Shown here: positions 52,731 through 61,304 of the stretch, piece by piece
Layout: the number at the start of each line of letters is the position of its first letter
How positions within the stretch are numbered: the stretch's first letter is position 1
NCBI GenBank assembly: GCA_965262745.1
Contig: OZ253558.1
Location: 2,480,001-2,544,000, forward strand
DNA from: JAJECS01 sp965262745
GTDB lineage: Bacteria; Chloroflexota; UBA11872
DNA: 64,000 bases
Reading direction: 5' to 3'
Position numbers and translations under genes: made by a program
The notes under the pieces: model-generated
Databases searched by the model: none
Seen by the model: the letters and a program-made list of their open reading frames with translations, nothing else
Told to the model about the DNA's origin: nothing

Positions 52731-53132
52731 TCATCCGGCCTTCCCCGTGAGCTTCGCTCCGGCGGCGGCCAGGGCCTGGTCGAAGGTCATGATCGCTCGC
52801 ACGCCGCGCCGCCTGCAGCTCGCAAGATGGCAAAGGTCTCTCGCGCTCAGGGTGGGCTGGTGATCATGGAGTTGGCGGGCGAGGATGGCGTCCGCCTCTT
52901 CCAAGGGCCACACGTCCACTCCGGCCTTGTCCATCAGTTCCAACGCCGAGTCCAAGGTGTGCGGCCGCTTCATCCGCAGATAGACATGCATGAGTTCTTG
53001 GATGACCTCGGCCGAGGTGAAAAGCGTCCTGCGGTTGCGCATCGACTCGTCAAAGAACTGCTGGGCGGGAGATTGCAGCGGATGCGGCTTCCCGACCGCA
53101 TACATGAAGACGCTGGTGTCGATGAAGATCAT
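52731..53132 (-). CDS. vapC: VapC-family PIN-domain toxin
   Basis: 133 residues from the ATG at 53132. MIFIDTSVFMYAVG gives the first acidic residue D5, AEVIQELMHVY gives E42, and SARDLCHLA and MTFDQAL supply the later acidic positions, so the metal site seems complete. Cleaves RNA in known members. Start overlaps the antitoxin stop (ATGA). Confidence 0.85.
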   Translation of the reverse strand: MIFIDTSVFMYAVGKPHPLQSPAQQFFDESMRNRRTLFTSAEVIQELMHVYLRMKRPHTLDSALELMDKAGVDVWPLEEADAILARQLHDHQPTLSARDLCHLASCRRRGVRAIMTFDQALAAAGAKLTGKAG

Positions 53133-53404
53133 ACGTTGGGCAAGCCGCCGGTCATCGATTCGTGGAGTGTCTGGAGGTGCTCGTGCCAATCCGGTTCCAC
53201 GCCAGGCCCTTCACGCGCAGCGCACATTTCGAAGAACCGCCTCAGGTCCTCCGAAGACGCGAACCGTTCCGTGCGTTGCCGCGCCTCGAGCCGCTCACGC
53301 GCGGCGGCCCTGAGCCACGCGCTGAAGGTCAGGCCCTCCCGGCGCGCTTGGCGGACGAACCGGTCGCGGTCTCCGTCCGGAATGATGAGCTGAACTCTCG
53401 CCAC
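53129..53404 (-). CDS. vapB: VapB-type antitoxin (ribbon-helix-helix)
   Basis: 91 residues beginning ARVQLIIPDGDRDRFVRQA, then FSAWLRAAARERLEARQ, a RHH/CopG-like DNA-binding pattern, and an acidic C-terminal tail for toxin binding. The gene precedes vapC with a four-base overlap. Between it and hsdM is a REP-like element. Confidence 0.75.
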   Translation of the reverse strand: MARVQLIIPDGDRDRFVRQARREGLTFSAWLRAAARERLEARQRTERFASSEDLRRFFEMCAAREGPGVEPDWHEHLQTLHESMTGGLPNV

Positions 53405-53504
53405 GGCGACAGCCCCTATCTACGCGCGAATGTGTGTATTGATCGTACACATCGGATAGACCGACGTCAACGTCCGCCGTGAACTGGTAGGGGGCCACCT
53501 TGAC

Positions 53505-53545
53505 AAGCGGGGATGGTTTCCCGCATTGGCGGGGAATGACATCGG
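53505..53545. repeat. REP-like element at the hsdM 3' end
   Basis: On the minus strand GTCATTCCCCGCCAATGCGGG is followed by AAACCATCCCCGC. This shares the CATTCCCGC/GCGGGAA type with 38259-38278 and TTTCCCGC with 20215-20223. It directly follows ten codons of a PIN-domain start. Confidence 0.45.
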
Positions 53546-53564
53546 TATCCAGCAAGAGCGTCAC
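53535..53564 (-). pseudogene. Start of a second PIN-domain gene, truncated by a repeat
   Basis: A GTG at 53564 overlaps the hsdM stop (GTGA) and encodes MTLLLDTDVI, the usual opening of a VapC PIN domain, before the REP-like sequence begins. The frame goes on in nonsense. The fragment is too short for certainty, but the overlap with hsdM and the motif fit a lost toxin gene. Confidence 0.4.
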
Positions 53565-55642
53565 GCCGTCGTCCCGAACGGATTTTCAATCTCGGGGCCG
53601 CCCATGCTGTCGAAGTCGTCGGGGACTTCGATTTGTCCGGCCATGAACCCCAGCCGGGACGGCAGAGGCGAACCGGAAGCCTCAACGCCGCCGCCGACAA
53701 TCTCTCCCAGCAACCCCTCCGTCTCGGATTCCAAGGCCAAGATGTCCGCCCGTATCTCCTCCAGCGACCGCAGCGGCAGCGGCTTGTAGAAGTACCGCGT
53801 GAAGCTGATCTCGTAGCCAATCTTGACGCTCGACGGCACGTACCAGGCGTCGGGCGCGTAGGGCAGCACCTCGCGGCGCAGGAAGGCTTCGATGCCGCCT
53901 GTTTCGGTGAGCGGGATCTGCTCGGTGTCGCGCAGGTCGGAGTCCGGCTCGTACTCGACCACGGCGGACTTGCCGCGGACGGTGGCCGGAAACAGGCCGC
54001 GCAGCGGGTCCGCCTCCACGCCTCGCTTGTGAACCTTCTTGATGATCGGCGGCGCGGACTCGGAGCGCTCGCTTCGTTCCTTCAGCGCCTTGATCTCGTT
54101 GGCTTTGTAGGCCCGCTCGGGATCGACTCCTTGCAGCCGCAGCGGCCGCTCGACGGTGACCTTCCAATAGCCGAAGGCCTCGTTGGGGAAGATCTTCGAC
54201 TGCTCCGTTTCCTCGAAGTCCAGAAAGGCGTCGCAGATGCGCCGGATGTCCGGGTCCGACAGCGTGCAGTTCTTCGCGCCCAGGTTCTTGCGCAGCGGCT
54301 GGAACCACTGGGTGGCGTCGATGAGCTGCACCTTGCCCCGGCGATGCGCGGGCTTGCGGTTGCCGAGCACCCAGATGTAGGTGGCGATGCCGGTGTTGTA
54401 GAACATGTTGAGCGGCAGGGCGACGATGGCTTCCAGCCAATCGTTCTCGATGATCCAGCGGCGGATGTTGCTCTCGCCCTGCCCGGCGTCGCCGGTGAAG
54501 AGCGAGCTGCCGTTGTGCACCTCGGCGATGCGGCTGCCCAGCGGCGTGTCCCGCTTCATCTTGCTGAGCATGTTGGCCAGGAACATCAGCTGGCCGTCGC
54601 TGGAGCGGGTGCTGAGCGAGTGCTCCGGGTCGTCGTCGTGCTCCACGAGGAACCGCCGGTCCGTGAGGCCGGACTTGCCGCCCATGCGCTCCAGGTCAGT
54701 CTTCCAGCTCTTGCCGTAGGGCGGATTGGAGAGCATGAAGTCGAACTCGCGGCCGGGGAAGGCGTCGGCGGCGAGGGTGGAGCCGAACTTTATGTTGTCC
54801 GCCTCGACGCCCTCGCCCTTCAGAATCAGGTCGGCCTTGCTGATGGCGTAGGTCTCCGGGTTCACCTCCTGGCCGTAGAGGTGGACCGCCACCTCCTTGC
54901 CGCGATCGGCAGCCAGCTGCGTCAGCGTCTCCTCCGCGACGGTCAGCATGCCGCCGGTGCCGCAGGCGCCGTCATAGACCAGGTAGGTGCCGGACGCGAC
55001 CTGATCGGCCACCGGCAGGAAGACCAGGCGCGCCATGAGCTGCACCACGTCCCGCGGGGTGAAGTGCTCCCCGGCCTCCTCGTTGTTTTCTTCGTTGAAG
55101 CGGCGGATCAACTCCTCGAAGACCGTGCCCATCCCGTGGTTGTCCAGGCCCGCCAGACGCACCGAGCCGTCGCCGTTCAGGACGGGCCGGGGGCTGAGGT
55201 TGATCGAGCTGTCCAGGAACTTCTCCACCAGGAAGCCCAGCGCGTCCGCTTCCACCAGCGTGGGAATCTGGTGATGGAATTTGAACTTGTCCAGGACTTC
55301 CAGGACGTTGGGCGAGAAGCCATAGAGATAGGTCTCGAAGTCGGCGCGCAACCGCTGCTGCTGGCCGCGGGAGGTCAGATCGCGGAGGCGAAAGGGCGAC
55401 GTGTTGTAGAACGCCTCGCCGGCGGCCTGGCGCAAGGCGGCGTCCTGATTGTCGATGCCCGCCTCATCGAGCCGCTCCTTCATGCGGAGCACGTCTTCCT
55501 TGGTCGGCTCCAGGACGGCGTCCAGGCGGCGGATGACCGTCATGGGCAGGATCACGTCGCGATACTTGCCGCGCACGTACACGTCCCGCAGCACGTCGTC
55601 GGCAATGCCCCAGATGAAGCTGCTGATGTTGAGAGCGTTCAT
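53561..55642 (-). CDS. hsdM: Type I restriction-modification methyltransferase HsdM
   Basis: 693 residues from the ATG at 55642. The N-terminal domain (FIWGIADDVLRDVYVRGKYRD) precedes the N6-adenine methyltransferase with DGACGTGGM (SAM, near 224) and SNPPYGKSW (near 305). EEAGEHFTPRDVVQLM is also diagnostic. It methylates the host recognition site and forms the HsdM2S core. The C-terminal 40 residues, rich in acidic residues and Gly, are unique to this copy relative to the fragment at 52490. Confidence 0.93.
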   Translation of the reverse strand: MNALNISSFIWGIADDVLRDVYVRGKYRDVILPMTVIRRLDAVLEPTKEDVLRMKERLDEAGIDNQDAALRQAAGEAFYNTSPFRLRDLTSRGQQQRLRADFETYLYGFSPNVLEVLDKFKFHHQIPTLVEADALGFLVEKFLDSSINLSPRPVLNGDGSVRLAGLDNHGMGTVFEELIRRFNEENNEEAGEHFTPRDVVQLMARLVFLPVADQVASGTYLVYDGACGTGGMLTVAEETLTQLAADRGKEVAVHLYGQEVNPETYAISKADLILKGEGVEADNIKFGSTLAADAFPGREFDFMLSNPPYGKSWKTDLERMGGKSGLTDRRFLVEHDDDPEHSLSTRSSDGQLMFLANMLSKMKRDTPLGSRIAEVHNGSSLFTGDAGQGESNIRRWIIENDWLEAIVALPLNMFYNTGIATYIWVLGNRKPAHRRGKVQLIDATQWFQPLRKNLGAKNCTLSDPDIRRICDAFLDFEETEQSKIFPNEAFGYWKVTVERPLRLQGVDPERAYKANEIKALKERSERSESAPPIIKKVHKRGVEADPLRGLFPATVRGKSAVVEYEPDSDLRDTEQIPLTETGGIEAFLRREVLPYAPDAWYVPSSVKIGYEISFTRYFYKPLPLRSLEEIRADILALESETEGLLGEIVGGGVEASGSPLPSRLGFMAGQIEVPDDFDSMGGPEIENPFGTTA

Positions 55643-55719
55643 GCGCTTTTCCCTGCTCCGAGCATGGGACCGTCGGTAGGTGGCCGCAATGCCGCAAGTC
55701 AGGCCACGGCGGCGCCCGG

Positions 55720-55733
55720 CCATGGTGCCATGG
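55720..55733. repeat. 14-bp boundary repeat, right edge of restriction island
   Basis: CCATGGTGCCATGG identical to 45247-45260. It lies in the hsdM upstream region. 55740-55795 is AT-rich and probably holds divergent promoters for hsdM and the MFS gene, but I could not fix clear elements. Confidence 0.45.
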
Positions 55734-55801
55734 ACCGTCTCCGCAAGGGTTTTTAGGCGATTAGAAAAAATGTTAGCTTATCCAATATTCATCGCCCCCT
55801 T

Positions 55802-57460
55802 TTGGCTGAACACCAGGTGAGCACCGCACAACCAGGTCCGGCCACGGCCCCGTCGGAGCGCCGGGAGCGGACGCTGGTGATCCTGGCGGTGGTGATCGGC
55901 GTGATGTTTTCCGCGCTCGATCAGCTCATCGTGATCACGGCGATGCCGCGCGTGGTGGCGGACCTGGGTGGGCTGGCGGACTTCGCCTGGGTGTTCACGG
56001 GCTACACCTTGGTCTCAACCGTGAGCCTGCCCGTGTGGGGCAAGCTCTCGGACGTCTACGGGCAGCGGCGGCTCTGGCTGGGCGGGCTGGTGCTGTTCAT
56101 GACCGGCTCGGCCGTCGCCGGGGCGAGCCAGGAGATGGTGCAGCTCATTCTGTCGCGGGGCGTGCAAGGCCTGGGGGCCGGCGCCCTGATGGCACTCGGG
56201 CCGGCGTTGATCGCGAGCCTCTTCCCGCCGTCCGAGCGGGCCAAGTGGCAAGGCGCCCTGATGGCGTTGTTCGGCCTGGTGGTGATTGCCGGGCCCACGC
56301 TCGGCGGCTGGATCACCGACACGCTGAGCTGGCGCTGGGTCTTCTACGTGAACCTGCCGTTCGGCGGCCTCGCCGTCATCGCCGCCTGGTTCGGCCTGCC
56401 GGCCGCCCGGCCGGGCGTGCGGCCGGCCATCGACGTGGCGGGCGCGCTGGCGCTTGTCGGGGCCGCGGTGCCGCTGCTGCTGGCGTTCTCCTGGGCGGGC
56501 GGGCGCTACCCGTGGCTGTCGGTGCCCATCGTCGGGCTGCTGCTGGGATCCGCCGCCATGCTCGGCGTGTTGGTGGCCCTTGAGCGGCGGGCCGCCGACC
56601 CCATGATCAACTTGGCCTTTCTGACCAACCGCGTGTACGTGGTGGCCATCGCCGCCACGTTTCTGGCGAGCGCCGGGTTGATCGGCGCCGTGCTCTATAT
56701 CCCGCTCTTCGCCCAGGCCGTGATGGGCGCCAGCGCCACGAACTCGGGCGCGGTGCTGGTGCCCATGATGCTGGCATTCGTCGTGAGCGCCATCGCGGCC
56801 GGACAGATCATGTCCCGCACCGGTCGGTACAAGGCGCTAATCCTGTCGCTGTTCGCCGTCGGCATCGTGGGCGCGGTGCTGCTGGCCCGCATGGATGCGT
56901 CCACGACCGAGCTGGAGGCCATGCGCAACATGGTGGTCATTGGGTTGGGCATTGGCGGGCCGTTCTCGGTGCTGGTCGTGGTGGCGCAGAATGCCTTTCC
57001 CGACCGCAATCTGGGCGAAGTGACGGCGGGGTCGCGCTTCTTCAGGCAGATGGGCTCCACCATCGGTGCGGGCCTCATGGGGTCGCTGCTGAGCGTGTGG
57101 TTTGCCGCCAACGTGCAACAGCGGCTCCCGGCGCAGGTGCGCGACGCGCTGGGCCCGGAGCGTCTGGCCGAGGCCAGCAACCCGGAGGCGCTGTTCGCGC
57201 CTGAGGCCATGGCCGCGCTGCGGGACTCACTGGCGGCGCTGGGCGCCGAGGGTCCGGCCGTGGGCGAGCTGCTGGTGGAGACCCTGCGCGTGAGCCTGGC
57301 GGACGCGTTGCGCGGACTGTTCGTGGTTACGGCCGTCCTCATGGCCGTCGGCTTCGCCATCGCCACGCTCTTGCCGGAGATTCCGCTGCGCAAGACGCGC
57401 GACGCCGATCTGGCTACAGACAGGGCCGATGCCGCCGCGCCGACCGTGCATGGCGGGTAG
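55802..57460 (+). CDS. MFS transporter, DHA2 (EmrB/QacA) family
   Basis: 552 residues with about 14 helices. SALDQLIVITAMPRVVADLGG is motif D1-like, GKLSDVYGQRRLWLGG is motif A, and the helix pair FGLVVIAGPTLGGWITDTLSWRW holds motif C. Proton-driven export of toxic compounds is typical. A TTG at 55802 has no ribosome site; the GTG at 55817 is an alternative. Confidence 0.88.
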   Translation: MAEHQVSTAQPGPATAPSERRERTLVILAVVIGVMFSALDQLIVITAMPRVVADLGGLADFAWVFTGYTLVSTVSLPVWGKLSDVYGQRRLWLGGLVLFMTGSAVAGASQEMVQLILSRGVQGLGAGALMALGPALIASLFPPSERAKWQGALMALFGLVVIAGPTLGGWITDTLSWRWVFYVNLPFGGLAVIAAWFGLPAARPGVRPAIDVAGALALVGAAVPLLLAFSWAGGRYPWLSVPIVGLLLGSAAMLGVLVALERRAADPMINLAFLTNRVYVVAIAATFLASAGLIGAVLYIPLFAQAVMGASATNSGAVLVPMMLAFVVSAIAAGQIMSRTGRYKALILSLFAVGIVGAVLLARMDASTTELEAMRNMVVIGLGIGGPFSVLVVVAQNAFPDRNLGEVTAGSRFFRQMGSTIGAGLMGSLLSVWFAANVQQRLPAQVRDALGPERLAEASNPEALFAPEAMAALRDSLAALGAEGPAVGELLVETLRVSLADALRGLFVVTAVLMAVGFAIATLLPEIPLRKTRDADLATDRADAAAPTVHGG

Positions 57461-57469
57461 CGGTTCGAG

Positions 57470-57751
57470 CTAGCCCCGCCCCGTCACCGCCACCAGCAGG
57501 ATCGCCAGGGCAAACGCCGCGATGCCGATCACCGTCGCCGCCGCCGTCCCGGCGATGATGGGCCGGAGCGAGCCGCTCGACCGCGGCTCGGCGCGCAACG
57601 CCAGATACCCGGCGAGCGCCACCACGACCACAATCGTGACCCCACCGGCGGCGCGGTGGCTGTCAACCAAGAAGTAGACCGCTGCCAGCACGGCCCCGAA
57701 GGCCGCCGTGCAGACGACGGCGAGGCGCCCCAGATGTGCTCGGAATCGCAC
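57470..57751 (-). CDS. Small three-helix membrane protein
   Basis: 93 residues from a GTG at 57751. Hydrophobic segments AVVCTAAFGAVLAAVYFLV, VTIVVVVALAGYLAL and IAGTAAATVIGIAAFALAI are seen. I do not recognise the family. It converges with the MFS gene and diverges from the ThDP gene. The longer frame to 57868 would run into the ThDP gene. Confidence 0.55.
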   Translation of the reverse strand: MRFRAHLGRLAVVCTAAFGAVLAAVYFLVDSHRAAGGVTIVVVVALAGYLALRAEPRSSGSLRPIIAGTAAATVIGIAAFALAILLVAVTGRG

Positions 57752-57839
57752 CGGCGCAGCATACGCGACCGCCGGCCGGTTGCCGGATGGCCGTGTACGT
57801 GCCAACGTTTCGCAAGGTTGATCGCCCAGGGGGCATCCC

Positions 57840-59495
57840 GTGACCGGAGCCGATGCGCTCGTCGCCATCTTGAAAGCCGAAGGCGTCCAGCAGGCGTTCT
57901 GCTACCCCACGACGCCCATTCTTGAAGCGCTGGCCCGCGGCGGCGTCCGCACGCTGCTGGCGCGCCAGGAGCGCGTCGCCGGCAACATGGCCGACGGCGT
58001 GGCGCGCTCGACCGGCGGGCGCCAGCTGGGCGTCCTGACCGTGCAGCAATCCGCCGGCTCCGAAAACGCCTTCGCGCCGATAGCCCAGGCGTATACCGAC
58101 TCATCGCCCCTGCTGTTCATTCCGGGCCACCCGGGGCTCCGCCAGGCTGGAATTCCGCCGGCGTTCGACGGCCTGGCGCACTACGGCGCCACCACCAAGC
58201 TGGCGCTGCAACCCACCGCGGCCGACCAGATTCCGCAGCGCGCCCGCATGGCCATCACGGCGCTGCGCTCGGGCCGACCCGGTCCGGTGATGCTTGAGAT
58301 GCCCGTGGACGTGGCCGCCGAAGAATTCACCGGACCCATCACGCACACGCCGGTGCGCCCGATCAAGAGCGCCGCCGATCCGGGCGCCGTCGAGGAGGCT
58401 GCCGAGCGCCTGCTGCGCTCCGCATCGCCGCTGATCTGGGCCGGCCAAGGCGTGCTCTACGCCGACGCATCCGCTGAGCTGCAGGCCGTCGCCGAACTCC
58501 TGGGCGCGCCGGTCATGACCACCCTGCAGGGCAAGAGCGCCTTCAACGAGCGTCACGAACTGTCGGCCGGGGTGGGCGCCTACGTCGAGACCGGCATGGT
58601 CGCGCACTACCTGGCGCACAGCGACACGCTGTTGGCCGTGGGCACCAGCTTGAGCCTCGCGCCCTTCACGCCGCAAATCCCCGACGGCAAGACGATCGTT
58701 CATGCAACCAACGACCCCACGGACCTGCACAAGATCTACCCTGCGGACGTGGCCATCTGCGCCGACGCCAAGCTGTTTCTGGCGCAACTGGCCGATGTCT
58801 TGCGCTCCCGCGTGGGCGCGGCGCAGGAAGAAATGCGGCGGCGCACGGTCGCCCGGCTCGCCGAGCTACGCACCGCTTGGCGCGCGGATTTCGCCGCCGA
58901 GTTCAACGACGAGCGCGACCCCATCAACGGCTACCGTCTCTTCGGCGAGTTGTGGAGCCTCATGGACCCCGACACGTCGATGATCACCCACGAATCCGGC
59001 GCCTGCCGCGACATCCAGTGCGTGTTCTACGAATCGACCGTGCCGCACAGCTACCTGGGCTGGGGGCAGTCGTCGCAACTCGGCTTCTCGCTGGGCCTGG
59101 CCATGGGCGCCAAGCTGGCCAATCCCGACAAGCTGGTCGTCAACGTGATGGGCGACGGCGCCGCCGGCATGACAGGCATGGACTGGGAAACCGCCGCACG
59201 AGAGAACATCCCCATCCTCAGCGTCATCAAGAACGACGCCATCTTCAGCGGCTACGACCGCAACATTCCGACCGCCATCGAGAAATTCAGCCTGGCCACC
59301 CTGCACGGGGACTACGCCGCGGTGGCCGCGGCCCTGGGCTGCCACGCGGAGAAAGTGTCGGCGCTGCACGAGCTGCGACCGGCACTGCAACGAGCCATCC
59401 GCGCCACCCGCGAGGGTCAGCCCGCCGTGGTGGACGTGTCGACCGCCGAAACCCGGCGACTCTCAGCCCCACCGCCGGAGCGCAAGACGGTCTAG
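57840..59495 (+). CDS. Thiamine-diphosphate-dependent enzyme, acetolactate synthase-like
   Basis: 551 residues in the three-domain order of the family. ARQERVAGNMADG has the catalytic Glu E44. A middle domain (PLIWAGQGVLYADASAELQ) is followed by the ThDP site GDGAAGMTGMDWETAARENIPILSVIKND. Proteins of this set include acetolactate synthase, benzoylformate decarboxylase and oxalyl-CoA decarboxylase. Substrate residues do not decide. Possibly decarboxylates a 2-oxo acid. Convergent with the MoaD-like gene, sharing CTAG. Confidence 0.83.
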   Translation: MTGADALVAILKAEGVQQAFCYPTTPILEALARGGVRTLLARQERVAGNMADGVARSTGGRQLGVLTVQQSAGSENAFAPIAQAYTDSSPLLFIPGHPGLRQAGIPPAFDGLAHYGATTKLALQPTAADQIPQRARMAITALRSGRPGPVMLEMPVDVAAEEFTGPITHTPVRPIKSAADPGAVEEAAERLLRSASPLIWAGQGVLYADASAELQAVAELLGAPVMTTLQGKSAFNERHELSAGVGAYVETGMVAHYLAHSDTLLAVGTSLSLAPFTPQIPDGKTIVHATNDPTDLHKIYPADVAICADAKLFLAQLADVLRSRVGAAQEEMRRRTVARLAELRTAWRADFAAEFNDERDPINGYRLFGELWSLMDPDTSMITHESGACRDIQCVFYESTVPHSYLGWGQSSQLGFSLGLAMGAKLANPDKLVVNVMGDGAAGMTGMDWETAARENIPILSVIKNDAIFSGYDRNIPTAIEKFSLATLHGDYAAVAAALGCHAEKVSALHELRPALQRAIRATREGQPAVVDVSTAETRRLSAPPPERKTV

Positions 59496-59788
59496 CGCGG
59501 CGAGCACAGTCCACCGCCGGACATCGCCGGCAGGATGGTCAGGGTGTCGCCGTCCGCCAGGGGTGAGTCCAAGCCGTCGAGCGTGTTGACGTCCCGCTCG
59601 TTGAGGAACAGGTTCGTGGCCTCGAGCACGTTGCCGCTGGGCGGCGTGAGCGATTCGCGCAACGTCGGATAGACGACAAAGAGCGCCTCGAGGGCCTCGT
59701 GCACCGCGACGGCCTCAACCTCAACGCTCCGCGCACCATCGGTGTGGTGCCGCAGCACCTGGGGAATGCGGATGGTGACGGTGGGCAT
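59492..59788 (-). CDS. MoaD/ThiS/CysO-like ubiquitin-fold sulfur carrier
   Basis: 98 residues from the ATG at 59788: TVTIRIPQVLRHHTDG, NLFLNERDVNTLDGLDSPL and DTLTILPAMSGGG match sulfur-carrier proteins of the MoaD family, nearest to CysO. The carriers end in Gly-Gly, but here GLCSPR follows. Such an extension would need removal by a protease (JAMM-type Mec in CysO systems), or the protein is inactive as a carrier. Confidence 0.82.
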   Translation of the reverse strand: MPTVTIRIPQVLRHHTDGARSVEVEAVAVHEALEALFVVYPTLRESLTPPSGNVLEATNLFLNERDVNTLDGLDSPLADGDTLTILPAMSGGGLCSPR

Positions 59789-59921
59789 AAGGCGGCGGCG
59801 GTGTGGCTGGCGGGCGCATTCTCCGAGAGCCAGGCCGTCCGTGGCAATGCCGGCGGGCGGCTTTCGGCCGCGCGCGCCTGCGCCTACGATTGGGAGACCC
59901 GTCCGCCCAGTGAGACTTGCC

Positions 59922-60278
59922 ATGCAGCCCAAGGTCATCGATCCCGGCGAAGTCGCCGCGGAGCACGTGTATCCCGACGCCCCGAGCAAGGTCGTCAAGC
60001 GCAATCTGGTGACCTACCGAGACGACGCGCCGAACTTTGGCATGCGGCTTTTCGAAGTCGAGGCCGGCGGCGCCACTGATCACCATCAACATCCGTGGGA
60101 GCACGAGGTGTTCATCGTCAGCGGCGACGGCCACCTGTTGACGGACGACGGGCCCAAGCCGTTCGCCGAGGGCCAGGCCGTTTTCGTGCCGCCCAACGCC
60201 ATGCACCAGTTCCAGAACACGGGGTCGGCGCCGCTGCGGTTTCTGTGCATGATTCCCAACAGCGGGGACTGCCAGTAG
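59922..60278 (+). CDS. Cupin-domain protein
   Basis: 118 residues from the ATG at 59922. DHHQHPWEHEVFIVSGDGHLL and VPPNAMHQFQNTG are the two cupin motifs, with three His, one Glu and a later His as probable metal ligands. Related to small cupins that act as dioxygenases or sugar isomerases. No clear partner gene. Confidence 0.82.
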   Translation: MQPKVIDPGEVAAEHVYPDAPSKVVKRNLVTYRDDAPNFGMRLFEVEAGGATDHHQHPWEHEVFIVSGDGHLLTDDGPKPFAEGQAVFVPPNAMHQFQNTGSAPLRFLCMIPNSGDCQ

Positions 60279-60297
60279 CGCGGTCCGACGGCAGAGG

Positions 60298-60370
60298 CGC
60301 CCCCGAGGGAAATCGAATCCCTGTTTCCACCTTGAAAGGGTGGCGTCCTAGGCCTCTAGACGACGGGGGC
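60298..60370 (-). tRNA. tRNA-Glu (UUC)
   Basis: On the minus strand GCCCCCG (60370-60364) pairs with CGGGGGC (60305-60299). CCACC/GGTGG hold the loop CTTTCAA with anticodon UUC (60336-60334), and AGGGA-TTCGATT-TCCCT is the T arm. Discriminator G at 60298. CCA is not encoded. Length 73 nt. Confidence 0.92.
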
Positions 60371-60502
60371 CGCGGCGCGGGCGAATCACTCTAGCACCGA
60401 GGTGAGCGCCGCCAGCCGCGCCGGGCGCCCCTGTGAGGCTGAAGGAGCGCCGCAACTGAAGCATCGCAAACGATGCGACATCCTCCTAGGGTGCGGTGCG
60501 GC

Positions 60503-61266
60503 ATGACCGGCCCGTTGATGGCACGTCCTAACGACCCAGCGCGGGTGCTGCGGTCGAGACTCGAAGCCGTCGCTGACCCCGTGCGCGCTGCCGGCGAGGC
60601 CAAGTACCTGAAGCTGGAGCGGCGGCGGGTGATCGGTGCGTCGATGCCCGGCGCCGAGCGTGCGCTGACCGGCGTCGTCCAGGAGTTCGGACTGCCGACG
60701 GACCTCGACATGCTCGACGCGCTCTTCGGCGCATCGCTGGAAGAAGCCTGGTGCGCGATCTGGATGCTGGCGGCGCAGCCGGCGTTCAACGTTGAGACCT
60801 GGCGGCTCACCGAGGCGTGGAGCGAGGCGCCGGACACCTGGGCGCTGGCCGACCCGATCTCGCTGCTGCTCGTGGCGGGCCACCTTGAGGCCGGCGTCAT
60901 CGCTGAGGACGTGCTGATCGCCTGGGCCGCGCGCGAGTCGCCGTTCTGGTACGGCGCATCGCTCTGGTGGCGACGGTGTCGCTCAACGACGGGCTCCACG
61001 GACCCACCCGGCGGCGGCTGCAACGGATCGGGCGCGTGCCGCCGATCGGCGAGTCGCCGCGGCCGCAACTCACGTTCGACCTGCTGGAGGCCAGCATTCA
61101 CGACCGCCGGCACTTCATTCGCTTGGGCATCGGCTGGGGGCTGCGACCGTTGTCCGCGGTCGACCCCGACGGCGTGGCGGCCTTCGTCACGCGCCATCGC
61201 GCCCAGTTCACGAAGGCGATGCTGAACAAAGCGCGCCTGGACGACGACGGGCGGCGTGCAACGTGA
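60503..61266 (+). pseudogene. DNA alkylation repair-like (HEAT) protein with a frameshift
   Basis: The first frame encodes a helical AlkD-like protein (VIAEDVLIAWAARESPFW, FGASLEEAWCAI). Near 60949 the reading shifts: the other frame gives VRRIALVATVSLNDG and continues RHFIRLGIGWGLRPLSAVD and VATRHRAQFTKAMLN-like sequence to 61266. One missing base in TTCTGG-TACGG would explain it. Either a real mutation or a sequencing error. The intact protein would have about 254 residues. Confidence 0.72.
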
Positions 61267-61304
61267 TCTCGCTCATGCTCGACACGGACGTCGGCGACGA
61301 CGTG
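61247..61304. repeat. Direct repeat copy A: duplicated start of the nucleoside hydrolase gene
   Basis: 58 bp, 52 of which match 61961-62018. It contains GTG at 61263 and codons for MISLMLDTDVGDDV, then loses the frame. It also holds the end of the alkylation-repair-like gene and the last codons of the VanZ frame on the other strand. Confidence 0.8.

Noticed and set aside
53633..55756. 707-codon open frame on the + strand
   Set aside because: Antisense to hsdM, which has complete methyltransferase motifs. The shadow has none.
60298..60370. Degraded acceptor stem of tRNA-Glu
   Set aside because: On recount the 3' strand CGGGGGC pairs fully with GCCCCCG, so the tRNA looks intact.
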